From UBA7332 sp051652645 (GTDB lineage Bacteria > Bacteroidota > Bacteroidia > Bacteroidales > UBA7332), in the NCBI GenBank assembly GCA_051652645.1, contig JBOFUP010000008.1:62001-126000 (forward strand): a stretch of DNA of 64,000 bases. Direction: 5' to 3'. A program made the position numbers and the translations under genes. Below the pieces are notes generated by a model. The model made no database searches. It worked only from the letters and a program-made list of their open reading frames with translations, and was not told the DNA's origin. Shown one piece after another: positions 9,401 through 17,203 of the stretch. Every line of letters starts with the position of its first letter. Positions within the stretch are counted from its first letter, which is position 1.

Positions 9401-9895
9401 TTAGCGGTCCTCAAGATGTATTACTTCAAGATCCGAAATATTACCAGAATCTAGAGAGAAACGAACCAAGGTACGGACAGTATGAAACCCGTATTTACCC
9501 GCTGCGCCTGGGTTAATATGTAAAAGTGACAATCTTTTGTCGGTCATCACCTTCAATATATGGCTATGTCCAGAGATAAAAAGCTTGGGTGTGTCGCTGT
9601 ATAGCTCACGACTAACTGCAGGAGCATACTTACCAGGATACCCCCCTATATGTGTCATGAACACCTTTACGCCCTCTAGCTCAAAACGCTGGTCCTTGGG
9701 AATCCTTAACCTCATTGAATGACTATCAATATTTCCCCATACAGCTCGAAGTGGTTTTATCTTCTCGAGCTTGGTTATTAACTCGTCTGACCCTATATCA
9801 CCCGCATGCCATATCTCATCACACGACTCAAAGTAGGAGGCAAAACGATCATCCCAGTATCCGTGAGTATCTGAAAGCAGTCCAATACGCTTCAT
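9401..9895 (-). CDS. YfcE/MJ0936-type metallophosphoesterase
   Basis: A 164-residue cytoplasmic phosphoesterase of the small MJ0936/YfcE type. All dinuclear-metal ligands are visible: D9 and H11 (SDTHG), D33 (HAGD), N55 (WGNID), H82 (MTHIGG), and H110 and H112 (GHSH). Family members hydrolyse phosphodiesters in vitro; physiological substrates are mostly unknown. Its ATG overlaps the stop codon of kdsA in the sequence TAATG, so translation is probably coupled. A long hairpin follows about 50 bp downstream. The fold is certain and the substrate unknown. Confidence 0.92.
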   Translation of the reverse strand: MKRIGLLSDTHGYWDDRFASYFESCDEIWHAGDIGSDELITKLEKIKPLRAVWGNIDSHSMRLRIPKDQRFELEGVKVFMTHIGGYPGKYAPAVSRELYSDTPKLFISGHSHILKVMTDKRLSLLHINPGAAGKYGFHTVRTLVRFSLDSGNISDLEVIHLEDR

Positions 9896-10716
9896 TACTT
9901 GAATTGATTAATAGTGGCTCTAATAGCCACAAGTCTTTCAAGAAGGCCTTCAATCTTGTCAAGTCTTAACATATTTGCACCGTCAGACATAGCTTTACTC
10001 GGCTCCGGATGTGTCTCCATAAATAATCCATCAACTCCAACAACAATACCAGCGCGAGCAATAGTCTCAATAAGCTCAGGCATACCCCCTGTTACACCAG
10101 AAGTTTGGTTTGGTTGCTGAAGAGAGTGAGTCACATCCAATACTACAGGAAATCCGAATCTTTGCATCGTAGGAATAGCTCGATAGTCAACTATTAGATC
10201 GTGATAGCCGAAAGTAGTACCACGGTCGGTGATCATAGCATTTGGATTGCCACAATCTACAATCTTTTGCACTGCAAACTGCATTGCTTCAGGCGATAGA
10301 AACTGACCCTTCTTGATATTTACCACCTTACCTGTCTTAGCTGCCGCTATCAATAGGTCTGTTTGTCTACAAAGGAATGCAGGAATCTGTAGTATATCTA
10401 CATATTCGGCAGCCATTGCAGCCTCTTCTGCAGAGTGAATATCAGTAACTACAGGGATATCAAATGTTTCGCTAACCTTGCGAAGAACTTTGAGTGCCAC
10501 CTCATCACCAATACCAGTAGAAGAGTCTATGCGTGAACGGTTTGCCTTTCTGTATGATCCTTTAAATATATATGGAATCTTAAGTCTATCACAAACGCTA
10601 AGACAATGCTCAGCAACCTGCATAGCCATCGCTTCACTCTCTATGACGCACGGTCCAGCCATAAGAAAGAAGTTGTCCGAATCCGTGTGTTTTAGCTTCG
10701 ATATATTAGGTGTCAT
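9895..10716 (-). CDS. kdsA: 3-deoxy-8-phosphooctulonate synthase (KdsA)
   Basis: 273 residues, normal length for KdsA. The enzyme condenses phosphoenolpyruvate with arabinose 5-phosphate to give Kdo 8-phosphate for the lipopolysaccharide inner core. Diagnostic segments are MAGPCVIES near the N-terminus, KGSYRKANRSRIDS, VTDIHSAEEA, QIPAFLCRQTDLL, ITDRGTTFGY, VLDVTHSLQQPN and METHPEPSKAMSDG. Residue C23 in AGPC is a metal ligand in the metal-dependent class, where the metal-independent E. coli enzyme has asparagine, so this should be a metal-dependent KdsA (inference from the motif). It is the second-last gene of the operon, and its stop overlaps the start of the phosphoesterase gene. Confidence 0.97.
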   Translation of the reverse strand: MTPNISKLKHTDSDNFFLMAGPCVIESEAMAMQVAEHCLSVCDRLKIPYIFKGSYRKANRSRIDSSTGIGDEVALKVLRKVSETFDIPVVTDIHSAEEAAMAAEYVDILQIPAFLCRQTDLLIAAAKTGKVVNIKKGQFLSPEAMQFAVQKIVDCGNPNAMITDRGTTFGYHDLIVDYRAIPTMQRFGFPVVLDVTHSLQQPNQTSGVTGGMPELIETIARAGIVVGVDGLFMETHPEPSKAMSDGANMLRLDKIEGLLERLVAIRATINQFK

Positions 10717-10753
10717 TGTTTGAAATTTATTGTGTTATTACTCTATAGTTAGT

Positions 10754-12064
10754 TTATTTAGCGAGCCACAACTCAGGATTCAACTTCGTTGTCTCTTTCC
10801 AAAGTTGGAAGTGAAGCACAGATTTGTTATTTTCGTCTGCATCGGAGTAGATTCGCCCTAGTACTTGACGAGTGGAGACTTTGTCTCCTGCTTTAACATA
10901 TACTTGACTCAAATTGGAATAGACAGTCAGATAGTTACCATGTCTAATAATGATTGAGTTATTATATCCAGGCACGACAAATACTTTTGACACAACCCCC
11001 TCGAATGCAGCTCTTGCATCGGCTCCTGATTTGACAAGAATATCTATACCTTTATTCTCAGTGGTAACAAACTTATGCTCCTTATGTTGTTGCGTACCGA
11101 AACGTCCTATAATGGTATAACTCCCTTGCACAGGCATAGGAAGTCGTCCCCTATTCGATGCAAAATCTGAGGATAGCTTCTGCTCTGTCTGGTTCATGGC
11201 GTATCCACCGGTTGATTCTGCTTTATGTTGAGGCTTAGTTGATGTTCCCTTTTGTCCTTTTTTGGCTGCTTCTGCTTGGCGCTTACGTTCAGCTTCTGCT
11301 GCACGTCGAGCTTCTTCAGCCGCACGACGGGCTTCCTCTTCGATAACCTTTTGAATCTGTCGGTTTAGCTGATCCGCCTGTTGTCTTTGCTTCTTTATTT
11401 GAGCTTGAAGCTCCCCTTGCTTCTTTTTTAGTTCTTGAGCGGATTGTTTCTCCTTTTCTTCCTCTTTGGCAAGAGTCTTACGTTCTGTTTCGCGCTCTGT
11501 GAGAAGAGTCCCTTTGCTCTTCTTGGTTAGCTCAAGTTCCTCACGTTTGTTGTTGAGCGTGGCCTGCTTCTCTATAATCTCTTCTGATTGAATACGCCTC
11601 CAAAGAGCAAACTCTTTGTAGTAACGGAGTCTCCTATAGGATTGGCTTATTGATTCAGCAGATAGAAGAAAGGCTAATTGATCATAAACTGTATTACGCT
11701 TGCTCATGAACTGCATAGCCTTAGCGTAACTCTGCTTCTTCATAGATAACTCAAACTCTAGATCCTTTACCTGCCTATCTATTAGACGTATCTCCCTGTC
11801 AAGAGTTGATATCTCGTCATTGAGAGCTGATATATAGTTTCGTCGAACAACGATCTGCTGTCCGAGTGCCTTTATGCGATTGAGTGTGGAGGTAGCATCT
11901 TTCTTTGTCGTGTTGATCATGCTGCTTATTAGCTCAATCTGGGCTAGAGCGTCTTTTCGCTTTCGCTCTAATTCCTTTAATTGTTTCTGTACAATTTGTC
12001 CAGACAAAGGAAGTGCTATGATTATGTTTAGTATAATTAGGATTAGTGTTACACAACGTTTCAT
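10754..12064 (-). CDS. EnvC-like murein hydrolase activator (coiled coil plus degenerate LytM domain)
   Basis: 436 residues: signal peptide, a long coiled coil (about 25-270, with runs such as EEARRAAEEARRAAEAERKR), and a LytM/M23 domain (about 310-436). In active LytM enzymes zinc is held by the H and D of an HxGxD-like motif and by HxH. Here those places read NKGIDI and SVLHFQLW, so both the first His and the first His of HxH are gone. This matches EnvC, which has no protease activity and instead activates cell-wall amidases during septum splitting. The start overlaps the upstream gene by 4 bp (ATGA). The architecture is certain; the activator role is inferred from the lost ligands. Confidence 0.9.
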   Translation of the reverse strand: MKRCVTLILIILNIIIALPLSGQIVQKQLKELERKRKDALAQIELISSMINTTKKDATSTLNRIKALGQQIVVRRNYISALNDEISTLDREIRLIDRQVKDLEFELSMKKQSYAKAMQFMSKRNTVYDQLAFLLSAESISQSYRRLRYYKEFALWRRIQSEEIIEKQATLNNKREELELTKKSKGTLLTERETERKTLAKEEEKEKQSAQELKKKQGELQAQIKKQRQQADQLNRQIQKVIEEEARRAAEEARRAAEAERKRQAEAAKKGQKGTSTKPQHKAESTGGYAMNQTEQKLSSDFASNRGRLPMPVQGSYTIIGRFGTQQHKEHKFVTTENKGIDILVKSGADARAAFEGVVSKVFVVPGYNNSIIIRHGNYLTVYSNLSQVYVKAGDKVSTRQVLGRIYSDADENNKSVLHFQLWKETTKLNPELWLAK

Positions 12065-12879
12065 TTGAGCTTGGTAAGTGTAGTTATTAACTCTTGGAGT
12101 GTCATTCGCTGATAGCGAGCAGGAGGAGTTAGGTCTATAGCTTTAGATGAGCTAAGGTCTATTGATGAGAATTTCAGTTCTGAGTTTATCGATTCTCCTT
12201 TAATGTCGAACATAATCTTCATGATTGTTGGAAAATCGTAGTTGCCAATATTTCTAAACTCATTGTAATTGCATATAAAAATCTCACTCTCTGGCCCTGT
12301 CTGAGCAACAGTTGTTACCAATTTGCCCGATTGAGCTATGGTGAAAACAAAGTTTAGGAGATCACCAGATGTTGTGCGTGCTAATGTTTGCCCCTCAAAT
12401 GATCCTATTTTATACTCTTTTGCATCTCTTTGATTCAAATGGCCTTTGTTTGGCAGAAAGAGTCTATTGCTTAGTATGGCTTGAAGAGTCTCGAAGTTTA
12501 TCTCCTTAGGCAACATTCCTTCAACTTGCCCAAACTCCTCTGATAGGTATCTTTTGTTGACTCTATCAACTATTAAGACGGAGCTAGGGGTTATTCCTAT
12601 GCGAAGCACTTCAATGCCAAGGAAAGGCTGAACAGAGATCTGTATAGCACTATCCTTTACCATTCGTATCTCGCCCTTTGCACTAAGCTTGTTTGTGCCT
12701 AGTGCTAATCTTATCTCAAGCTTTGAGCTTAGATTGTCGTATTGAACTTGATTATTAATCGCTAGTTCGATAGGATCCTTTTTCAGTGTAGATGATGTAT
12801 CTAAAAGGCCCTTTTTACTTTTACAACCTACTAATGTAAATAGAGATATTAGTAGTAATATACCTGTTCTCCGTATCAT
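12061..12879 (-). CDS. DUF4292 family lipoprotein (LolA/LolB-like fold)
   Basis: 272 residues beginning with a lipoprotein signal (LISLFTLVGC, lipid-bearing C19). The body matches the DUF4292 pattern: an early LEIRLALGTNKLSAKGEIRMVKDSAIQISVQPFLGIEVLRI stretch (cited here as positions about 57-100) followed by repeated beta-strands as in LolA/LolB-type lipid-binding barrels. Family members occur next to EnvC-like and TPR genes across Bacteroidota and are thought to act in outer-membrane biogenesis; the exact job is unknown. The gene is 22 bp downstream of the TPR gene and overlaps the EnvC-like gene by 4 bp. Confidence 0.85.
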   Translation of the reverse strand: MIRRTGILLLISLFTLVGCKSKKGLLDTSSTLKKDPIELAINNQVQYDNLSSKLEIRLALGTNKLSAKGEIRMVKDSAIQISVQPFLGIEVLRIGITPSSVLIVDRVNKRYLSEEFGQVEGMLPKEINFETLQAILSNRLFLPNKGHLNQRDAKEYKIGSFEGQTLARTTSGDLLNFVFTIAQSGKLVTTVAQTGPESEIFICNYNEFRNIGNYDFPTIMKIMFDIKGESINSELKFSSIDLSSSKAIDLTPPARYQRMTLQELITTLTKLK

Positions 12880-12901
12880 AGTCTTATTTTATCTTTATGA
12901 T

Positions 12902-14647
12902 TTAATCTATATATTTCCCCTGATCTATCTTCTTTAGTAGAGATTTGGATTGACTACCTAATTCAAGAGCACGTTTCCATTGCTCTATAGCACGTTCATT
13001 ATCCCCATTCTTGTAGAGTATATCACCGTAGTGCTCAATTATTACATCGCTCGTATCACCCCCATTTCTAATGGCCATCTCTATGTAGACCTTAGCAAGA
13101 AAGTAGTTCTCTTGCTTAAAGTATATCCATGCGTATGTATCAAGGAATGTGCTATTCTCTGGCTCTAGTTTGACTGCTCTTCCACTCATCTTCTCGGCTT
13201 CACTGAGTCGTACATTGTCGAGCGAAAGGAAGTATGCATAGTTGTTTAGAGCGGATGCATTATCTGGATGTACTTCGATTGCTTTCTCGTAGTAACTGAA
13301 ACACTGCTGCATATTATCTTGAAGATGATAAAGGTCGGCAATATGTGTATAACAAGCAGACAAGAACTTAGGCTCTCTATTCTCCATCTTTGTTAGCCCA
13401 TCTACAAGTACATTGATAGCCTTGTCATAAATAGAGTCTACACCGAGAGCTATAGAGCGATAATAATAGAATTCGCCAACTTTTGGGTGATACTCCAATG
13501 CTCTCTCGCATAGTTTGTCTGAAGTAGCGAATTCTTGTGCTCTAAAAGACACGTCTATGGCTTGCAACCATAGCTCTTTACTCGTAGGCTCTAGACCAAC
13601 AGCAATGTCTAGATTAGTTAAGGCTTTAGTAAATTGTCCCTCAGTAATAAGATATGATGCGTATAGCTTATATAGCTTTACGTTTTGAGGATTAGACTCT
13701 AAAAGTATACCAAAAAGAGTCTCTACCTCTTTCATACCTTCCCTTTTCAAATAGAGTGTCTTTAGATAGTCCTCGAGGATGTCTAATTTTGATTCTATCT
13801 CAAGAGTGTTGTTTCGCAGAGCTGATTCTATGGCCATATCGGCTGAATCCTTCTCTCCTATCTTGGTATAGTAATTTGCTAGTGATAGCTGCAATTGACC
13901 ATTGTTTGGATCTATCTTTTTAGCAGCTTGATAGTAGTCGTAAGCAGAAATTAATTCACCTTTGCCCAGGCTTATATCTCCCATCAAAAGCCTATAGTGT
14001 ATCTGATTAGGGAAATGAGCAATTAGCTTATCCATCTCCTCTTTGGCCTTATCTTCTTGATTAATCGATGAGTATAGTCTAGACTTCTGAAGCGAGATCA
14101 CCTCCATTGGCCCTACTTTCTGCTCTAGACCATCTAGTGTCTCAATGGATTTTAGTATCTCACCCATATTGGCATAAACCTCCGATAGGGAGTAGTCGAG
14201 TTCAGGATTAAAAGAATGACCATCAATTAGTCTCTTATAGTATTGGGCAGCCTCTTGATTGAGATTCATCTGCTGCGAAAGGTTAGCCGAACTAAATAGG
14301 TACCAATAGTTTGTGGAGTCAATACTTACAGCCTTTTGCAATGAGTTTAGTGCTCTTAGGGGATCATTTAGGGTTAGGTAATAGTTCGATATAACAAATA
14401 GTGCAGCACTATTTAGCGAATCTACAGCTAGAGCCTTAGTGAGATAATCATAAGCAACATCATGCTGATCTATCGCCTTATACCGAATGCCCTCCATAAG
14501 ATAATATTGAGAAAGCCTCTGCTGCTCGGATGACAAAAGAGGTTTTGTACTACTCTCACTTGAAGCCACCTTCAAACGGCTACTACAACTAGTAACAATG
14601 AACAGCAATGTTATAGCTGTTAATATCAACTTATTCATACGCAACAT
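12902..14647 (-). CDS. TPR-repeat lipoprotein
   Basis: 581 residues with an N-terminal lipoprotein signal (LLFIVTSCSSRL) followed almost throughout by tetratricopeptide repeats, for example AYDYLTKALAVDSLNSAAL, AISYYEKAIEVHPDNASALNNYAYFL-type units and IEQWKRALELGSQ near the end. TPR superhelices are protein-docking scaffolds; location in the cell wall/outer-membrane operon suggests assembly of envelope proteins. An alternative start at 14638 (MNKLIL) also gives a good lipoprotein signal. It lies 30 bp after dut in the same operon. No enzymatic motif is present. Confidence 0.87.
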   Translation of the reverse strand: MLRMNKLILTAITLLFIVTSCSSRLKVASSESSTKPLLSSEQQRLSQYYLMEGIRYKAIDQHDVAYDYLTKALAVDSLNSAALFVISNYYLTLNDPLRALNSLQKAVSIDSTNYWYLFSSANLSQQMNLNQEAAQYYKRLIDGHSFNPELDYSLSEVYANMGEILKSIETLDGLEQKVGPMEVISLQKSRLYSSINQEDKAKEEMDKLIAHFPNQIHYRLLMGDISLGKGELISAYDYYQAAKKIDPNNGQLQLSLANYYTKIGEKDSADMAIESALRNNTLEIESKLDILEDYLKTLYLKREGMKEVETLFGILLESNPQNVKLYKLYASYLITEGQFTKALTNLDIAVGLEPTSKELWLQAIDVSFRAQEFATSDKLCERALEYHPKVGEFYYYRSIALGVDSIYDKAINVLVDGLTKMENREPKFLSACYTHIADLYHLQDNMQQCFSYYEKAIEVHPDNASALNNYAYFLSLDNVRLSEAEKMSGRAVKLEPENSTFLDTYAWIYFKQENYFLAKVYIEMAIRNGGDTSDVIIEHYGDILYKNGDNERAIEQWKRALELGSQSKSLLKKIDQGKYID

Positions 14648-14677
14648 AACTTCTTATGATGAGGGGATTAGTGACTC

Positions 14678-15112
14678 CTATTTCTTGCCAGTGTGGCCGA
14701 AACCACCTGCACCTCTATCTGTTGTACTCAAAACCTCAACTGAGGTTAAATCTACCTTCTCATACGATGCAACAACCATTTGTGCAACGCGTTCTCCATC
14801 TTGGATAACAAACTCTTCACTAGAGAGATTCACAAGAAGTATACCTACTTCACCTCTGTAATCTGCATCAATTGTGCCTGGGGAGTTTAGGACTGTTATA
14901 CCATGTTTAAAAGCTAGTCCGCTTCGTGGCCTAATCTGAACTTCATATCCAACAGGTATCTCTAGGAATAATCCTGTAGGAATAAGCACTCTTTCAAGAG
15001 GTTTGATTACGACGGCTTTATCCAAGTTGGCTCTTATATCTAGGCCAGCTGATGAATCTGTAGCATATGATGGTAGCATATGCTTTGATCTATTAATTAC
15101 GTTTAGCTTCAT
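14678..15112 (-). CDS. dut: dUTP diphosphatase (Dut)
   Basis: 144 residues, the usual size of a trimeric dUTPase. The enzyme hydrolyses dUTP to dUMP and pyrophosphate, keeping uracil out of DNA and supplying dTMP synthesis. All five motifs are present: AGLDI (22-26), PRSGLAFKHGI (62-72), GTIDADYRGE with catalytic D82 and uracil-gating Y85, GERVAQMV, and the C-terminal RGAGGFGHTG (133-142), which closes over the active site. It is the second gene of the operon, 24 bp after the phosphatase gene. Confidence 0.98.
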   Translation of the reverse strand: MKLNVINRSKHMLPSYATDSSAGLDIRANLDKAVVIKPLERVLIPTGLFLEIPVGYEVQIRPRSGLAFKHGITVLNSPGTIDADYRGEVGILLVNLSSEEFVIQDGERVAQMVVASYEKVDLTSVEVLSTTDRGAGGFGHTGKK

Positions 15113-15136
15113 TCTATGTTATTACTCTAATATAAT

Positions 15137-15634
15137 CTATTTCAAATTCTTCTCAACACTCTCAAGTAATCCTTGGCAAGCATCCTCAAGTATCTCTATT
15201 ACAAGATTAAACCCTTCAACTCCTCCATAGTATGGATCTGGCACATGGTTTACTCTCATGTCTACCGAATACTCTATCATACGGTGTACCTTATTCTGCT
15301 CTTCAAGAGTATAAGCCATATCCCTAAGCTTGTCATAGGTTCTATCGTCCATTGCTAGTATTATATCACTCTCTTGAAAATCTCGAGGTACTACCTGGCG
15401 CGACTTACCCTCTAAAGTGTATCCATGTCGCTTTGCAGTAATTCTCATACGAGAATCTGGAGCCTCACCTGCGTGTCCTCCATAAGTGCCTGCAGAGTCA
15501 ACCTCTATTTTGTCACTCAAAGAAGCAAGCTCTATTTGATGCTTCATAATACCCTCCGCTGCAGGAGAACGGCAAATATTACCTAAACAAACAAACAATA
15601 TTTTATATTTACTAGGTTGTGATGAATCGTTCAT
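15137..15634 (-). CDS. Low-molecular-weight protein-tyrosine phosphatase
   Basis: 165 residues with the phosphatase P-loop CLGNICR (C16 nucleophile, R22) near the N-terminus and the general acid D133 in VPDPYYGG, the two signatures of the LMW-PTP family. Such enzymes dephosphorylate tyrosine residues, in bacteria often on autokinases controlling capsule or exopolysaccharide, although some act on arginine phosphate. No tyrosine kinase gene is nearby. It is the first gene of a seven-gene operon with a well-formed promoter upstream. Confidence 0.95.
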   Translation of the reverse strand: MNDSSQPSKYKILFVCLGNICRSPAAEGIMKHQIELASLSDKIEVDSAGTYGGHAGEAPDSRMRITAKRHGYTLEGKSRQVVPRDFQESDIILAMDDRTYDKLRDMAYTLEEQNKVHRMIEYSVDMRVNHVPDPYYGGVEGFNLVIEILEDACQGLLESVEKNLK

Positions 15635-15728
15635 AGTCTATTAGTTTTTTATATGGTTATACCTAAAAGATGAGTCAGATAACTGTCCATTCAAAGCCAA
15701 ACAGCTTATAGGCAATATAGATAACTGA

Positions 15729-15759
15729 CAAAAATAGAAGAATAAATCGAATAAGCAAA
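15729..15759 (-). promoter_or_regulatory. Promoter of the phosphatase-dut-kdsA operon
   Basis: On the minus strand a TTTG element (15756-15759) is followed after 19 bp by TATTTTTG (15729-15736). This is a full match to the Bacteroidota primary promoter (-33 TTTG, -7 TAnnTTTG). The predicted transcript has a leader of roughly 90 nt before the ATG at 15634. Confidence 0.6.
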
Positions 15760-15837
15760 CACAAATAGAAGATATAGATCCTTTTAGCCGTATATAGAAG
15801 ATATTAGATAAATAATCTCAAAATCAAGCATCTCTTT

Positions 15838-15868
15838 TTTGAGATTGCTTAAAAAACGGTTTACTTTG
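15838..15868 (+). promoter_or_regulatory. Promoter of the aminopeptidase C gene
   Basis: TTTG at 15838-15841 is followed after 19 bp by TTACTTTG at 15861-15868 (one mismatch to TAnnTTTG), about 40 bp before the ATG at 15910. Confidence 0.55.
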
Positions 15869-15909
15869 TAGTAACTATTCTTTTCGAATCACATAAAATT
15901 ATAGATACA

Positions 15910-17097
15910 ATGATTAAAAAAGCTTCAACACTATTAGCGGCTTGCTTTGTTGCATTCAATATGAGTGCACAAAACGATCAGAAAACTGAGGGCTATGAGT
16001 TCACTCCTGTAAAGGAGAACAAGATCACTTCGATTAAAAATCAAAATAGATCAAGTACTTGCTGGTCATTCTCTGGACAAGCATTCCTTGAATCTGAACT
16101 TATCCGTATGGGAAAGGGAGAGCATGATCTTTCTGATATGTTCGTCGTACACCATTCATGGCAAGACAAAGCAGAAAAGTACATTCGTATGCACGGAGAG
16201 ATAAACTTCGGTGCGGGTGGTGCTTTTGATGACGTGTTCTACACTCTTAAACACTACGGAGCAGTACCTGAAGAGGTTATGCGCGGTCTTAACTACGGCG
16301 ACACGATGCACGTACACAACGAGCTTGACGCTCTAGCAAAAGGTTATGTAGATGCTCTTCTAAAGATGAAGAAGCTTACTCCAGCTTGGAAAAAAGGATA
16401 CGAGGCTCTTCTAGACACTTATCTTGGCGAGACACCTAAAAACTTCACATACAATGGCAAAGAGTACACTCCTATGAGCTACGCTAAGGAGCTTGGACTT
16501 AATGCCGATGATTATGTTTCTCTTACATCATTCACTCACCACCCTTTCTACAGCTCTTTCCCTATCGAGGTGCCGGACAACTGGCGCTGGGCGCATTCAT
16601 ACAACCTACCTCTTGATGAGCTGATGCAGATCCTTGAAGGAGCTGTAATGGATGGATACACTGCTGCTTGGGCTTCTGATGTTAGCGAAATAGGATTTAC
16701 TCGCAATGGAATTGGTGTAATGCCTGACGTTACTGGCTCTGACCTTTCTGGCTCTGACCAAGCTAGATGGTTAGGTCTTAGCGCTAAAGATCGTGACTCT
16801 GAGACACAAAAGATGATCGAATCTCCTTGCAAAGAGATTTGGGCTACTCAAGAGATGCGTCAAAAAGCATTTGACAACTACGAGACTCAAGACGACCACG
16901 GCATGCAAATCTATGGTATTTCAAAAGACCAAACGGGTAAGAAGTACTATATGGTTAAGAACTCTTGGGGTACAAACAACAAGTACAAAGGCACATGGTA
17001 CGTATCTGAGGCATTCGTAAGATACAAAACTTTGAGCATCGTTGTACACAAGAGCGCTATCCCTAAAAGCGTTCTAAAGAAGTTAGGCTTGAATTAA
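15910..17097 (+). CDS. Exported aminopeptidase C / bleomycin hydrolase-like cysteine peptidase (C1B)
   Basis: 395 residues. The papain-type catalytic triad is complete: C51 in SSTCWSFSG, H330 in DDHGMQI and N351 in VKNSWG. The C1B (PepC) family removes N-terminal residues from peptides inside a self-compartmentalising hexamer. A signal peptide is present (LLAACFVAFNMSAQ), so unlike lactococcal PepC this version should act in the periplasm or outside, which fits peptide foraging by asaccharolytic or proteolytic Bacteroidales. It has its own promoter and a long terminator hairpin, so it is monocistronic. Confidence 0.93.
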   Translation: MIKKASTLLAACFVAFNMSAQNDQKTEGYEFTPVKENKITSIKNQNRSSTCWSFSGQAFLESELIRMGKGEHDLSDMFVVHHSWQDKAEKYIRMHGEINFGAGGAFDDVFYTLKHYGAVPEEVMRGLNYGDTMHVHNELDALAKGYVDALLKMKKLTPAWKKGYEALLDTYLGETPKNFTYNGKEYTPMSYAKELGLNADDYVSLTSFTHHPFYSSFPIEVPDNWRWAHSYNLPLDELMQILEGAVMDGYTAAWASDVSEIGFTRNGIGVMPDVTGSDLSGSDQARWLGLSAKDRDSETQKMIESPCKEIWATQEMRQKAFDNYETQDDHGMQIYGISKDQTGKKYYMVKNSWGTNNKYKGTWYVSEAFVRYKTLSIVVHKSAIPKSVLKKLGLN

Positions 17098-17104
17098 AAA
17101 AGAT

Positions 17105-17150
17105 ATATTGGAGAGCAAATAGTGAAAATTCACTATTTGCTCTCCAATAT
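17105..17150 (+). terminator. Terminator of the aminopeptidase C gene
   Basis: A perfect 22-bp stem (left arm 17105-17126, beginning ATATTGGAGAGC) with only a 2-nt loop, starting 8 bp after the stop codon. There is no strong T-run after it. Confidence 0.7.
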
Positions 17151-17186
17151 GCATTATACACACATCTATTAAACAAATAGTTTTCT

Positions 17187-17194
17187 TAATTTTG
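17187..17194 (+). promoter_or_regulatory. -7 element immediately before purH
   Basis: TAATTTTG fits TAnnTTTG and ends only 9 bp before the ATG at 17204. Transcription would begin a few bases before the start codon, giving a near-leaderless mRNA. The element also contains the TTG at 17192, which therefore cannot be the start of translation. Confidence 0.5.
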
Positions 17195-17203
17195 CAGAGT
17201 AAT

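Noticed and set aside
17192..17203. TTG start of purH
   Set aside because: The codon lies inside a -7 promoter element and the ATG at 17204 gives the usual PurH N-terminus.
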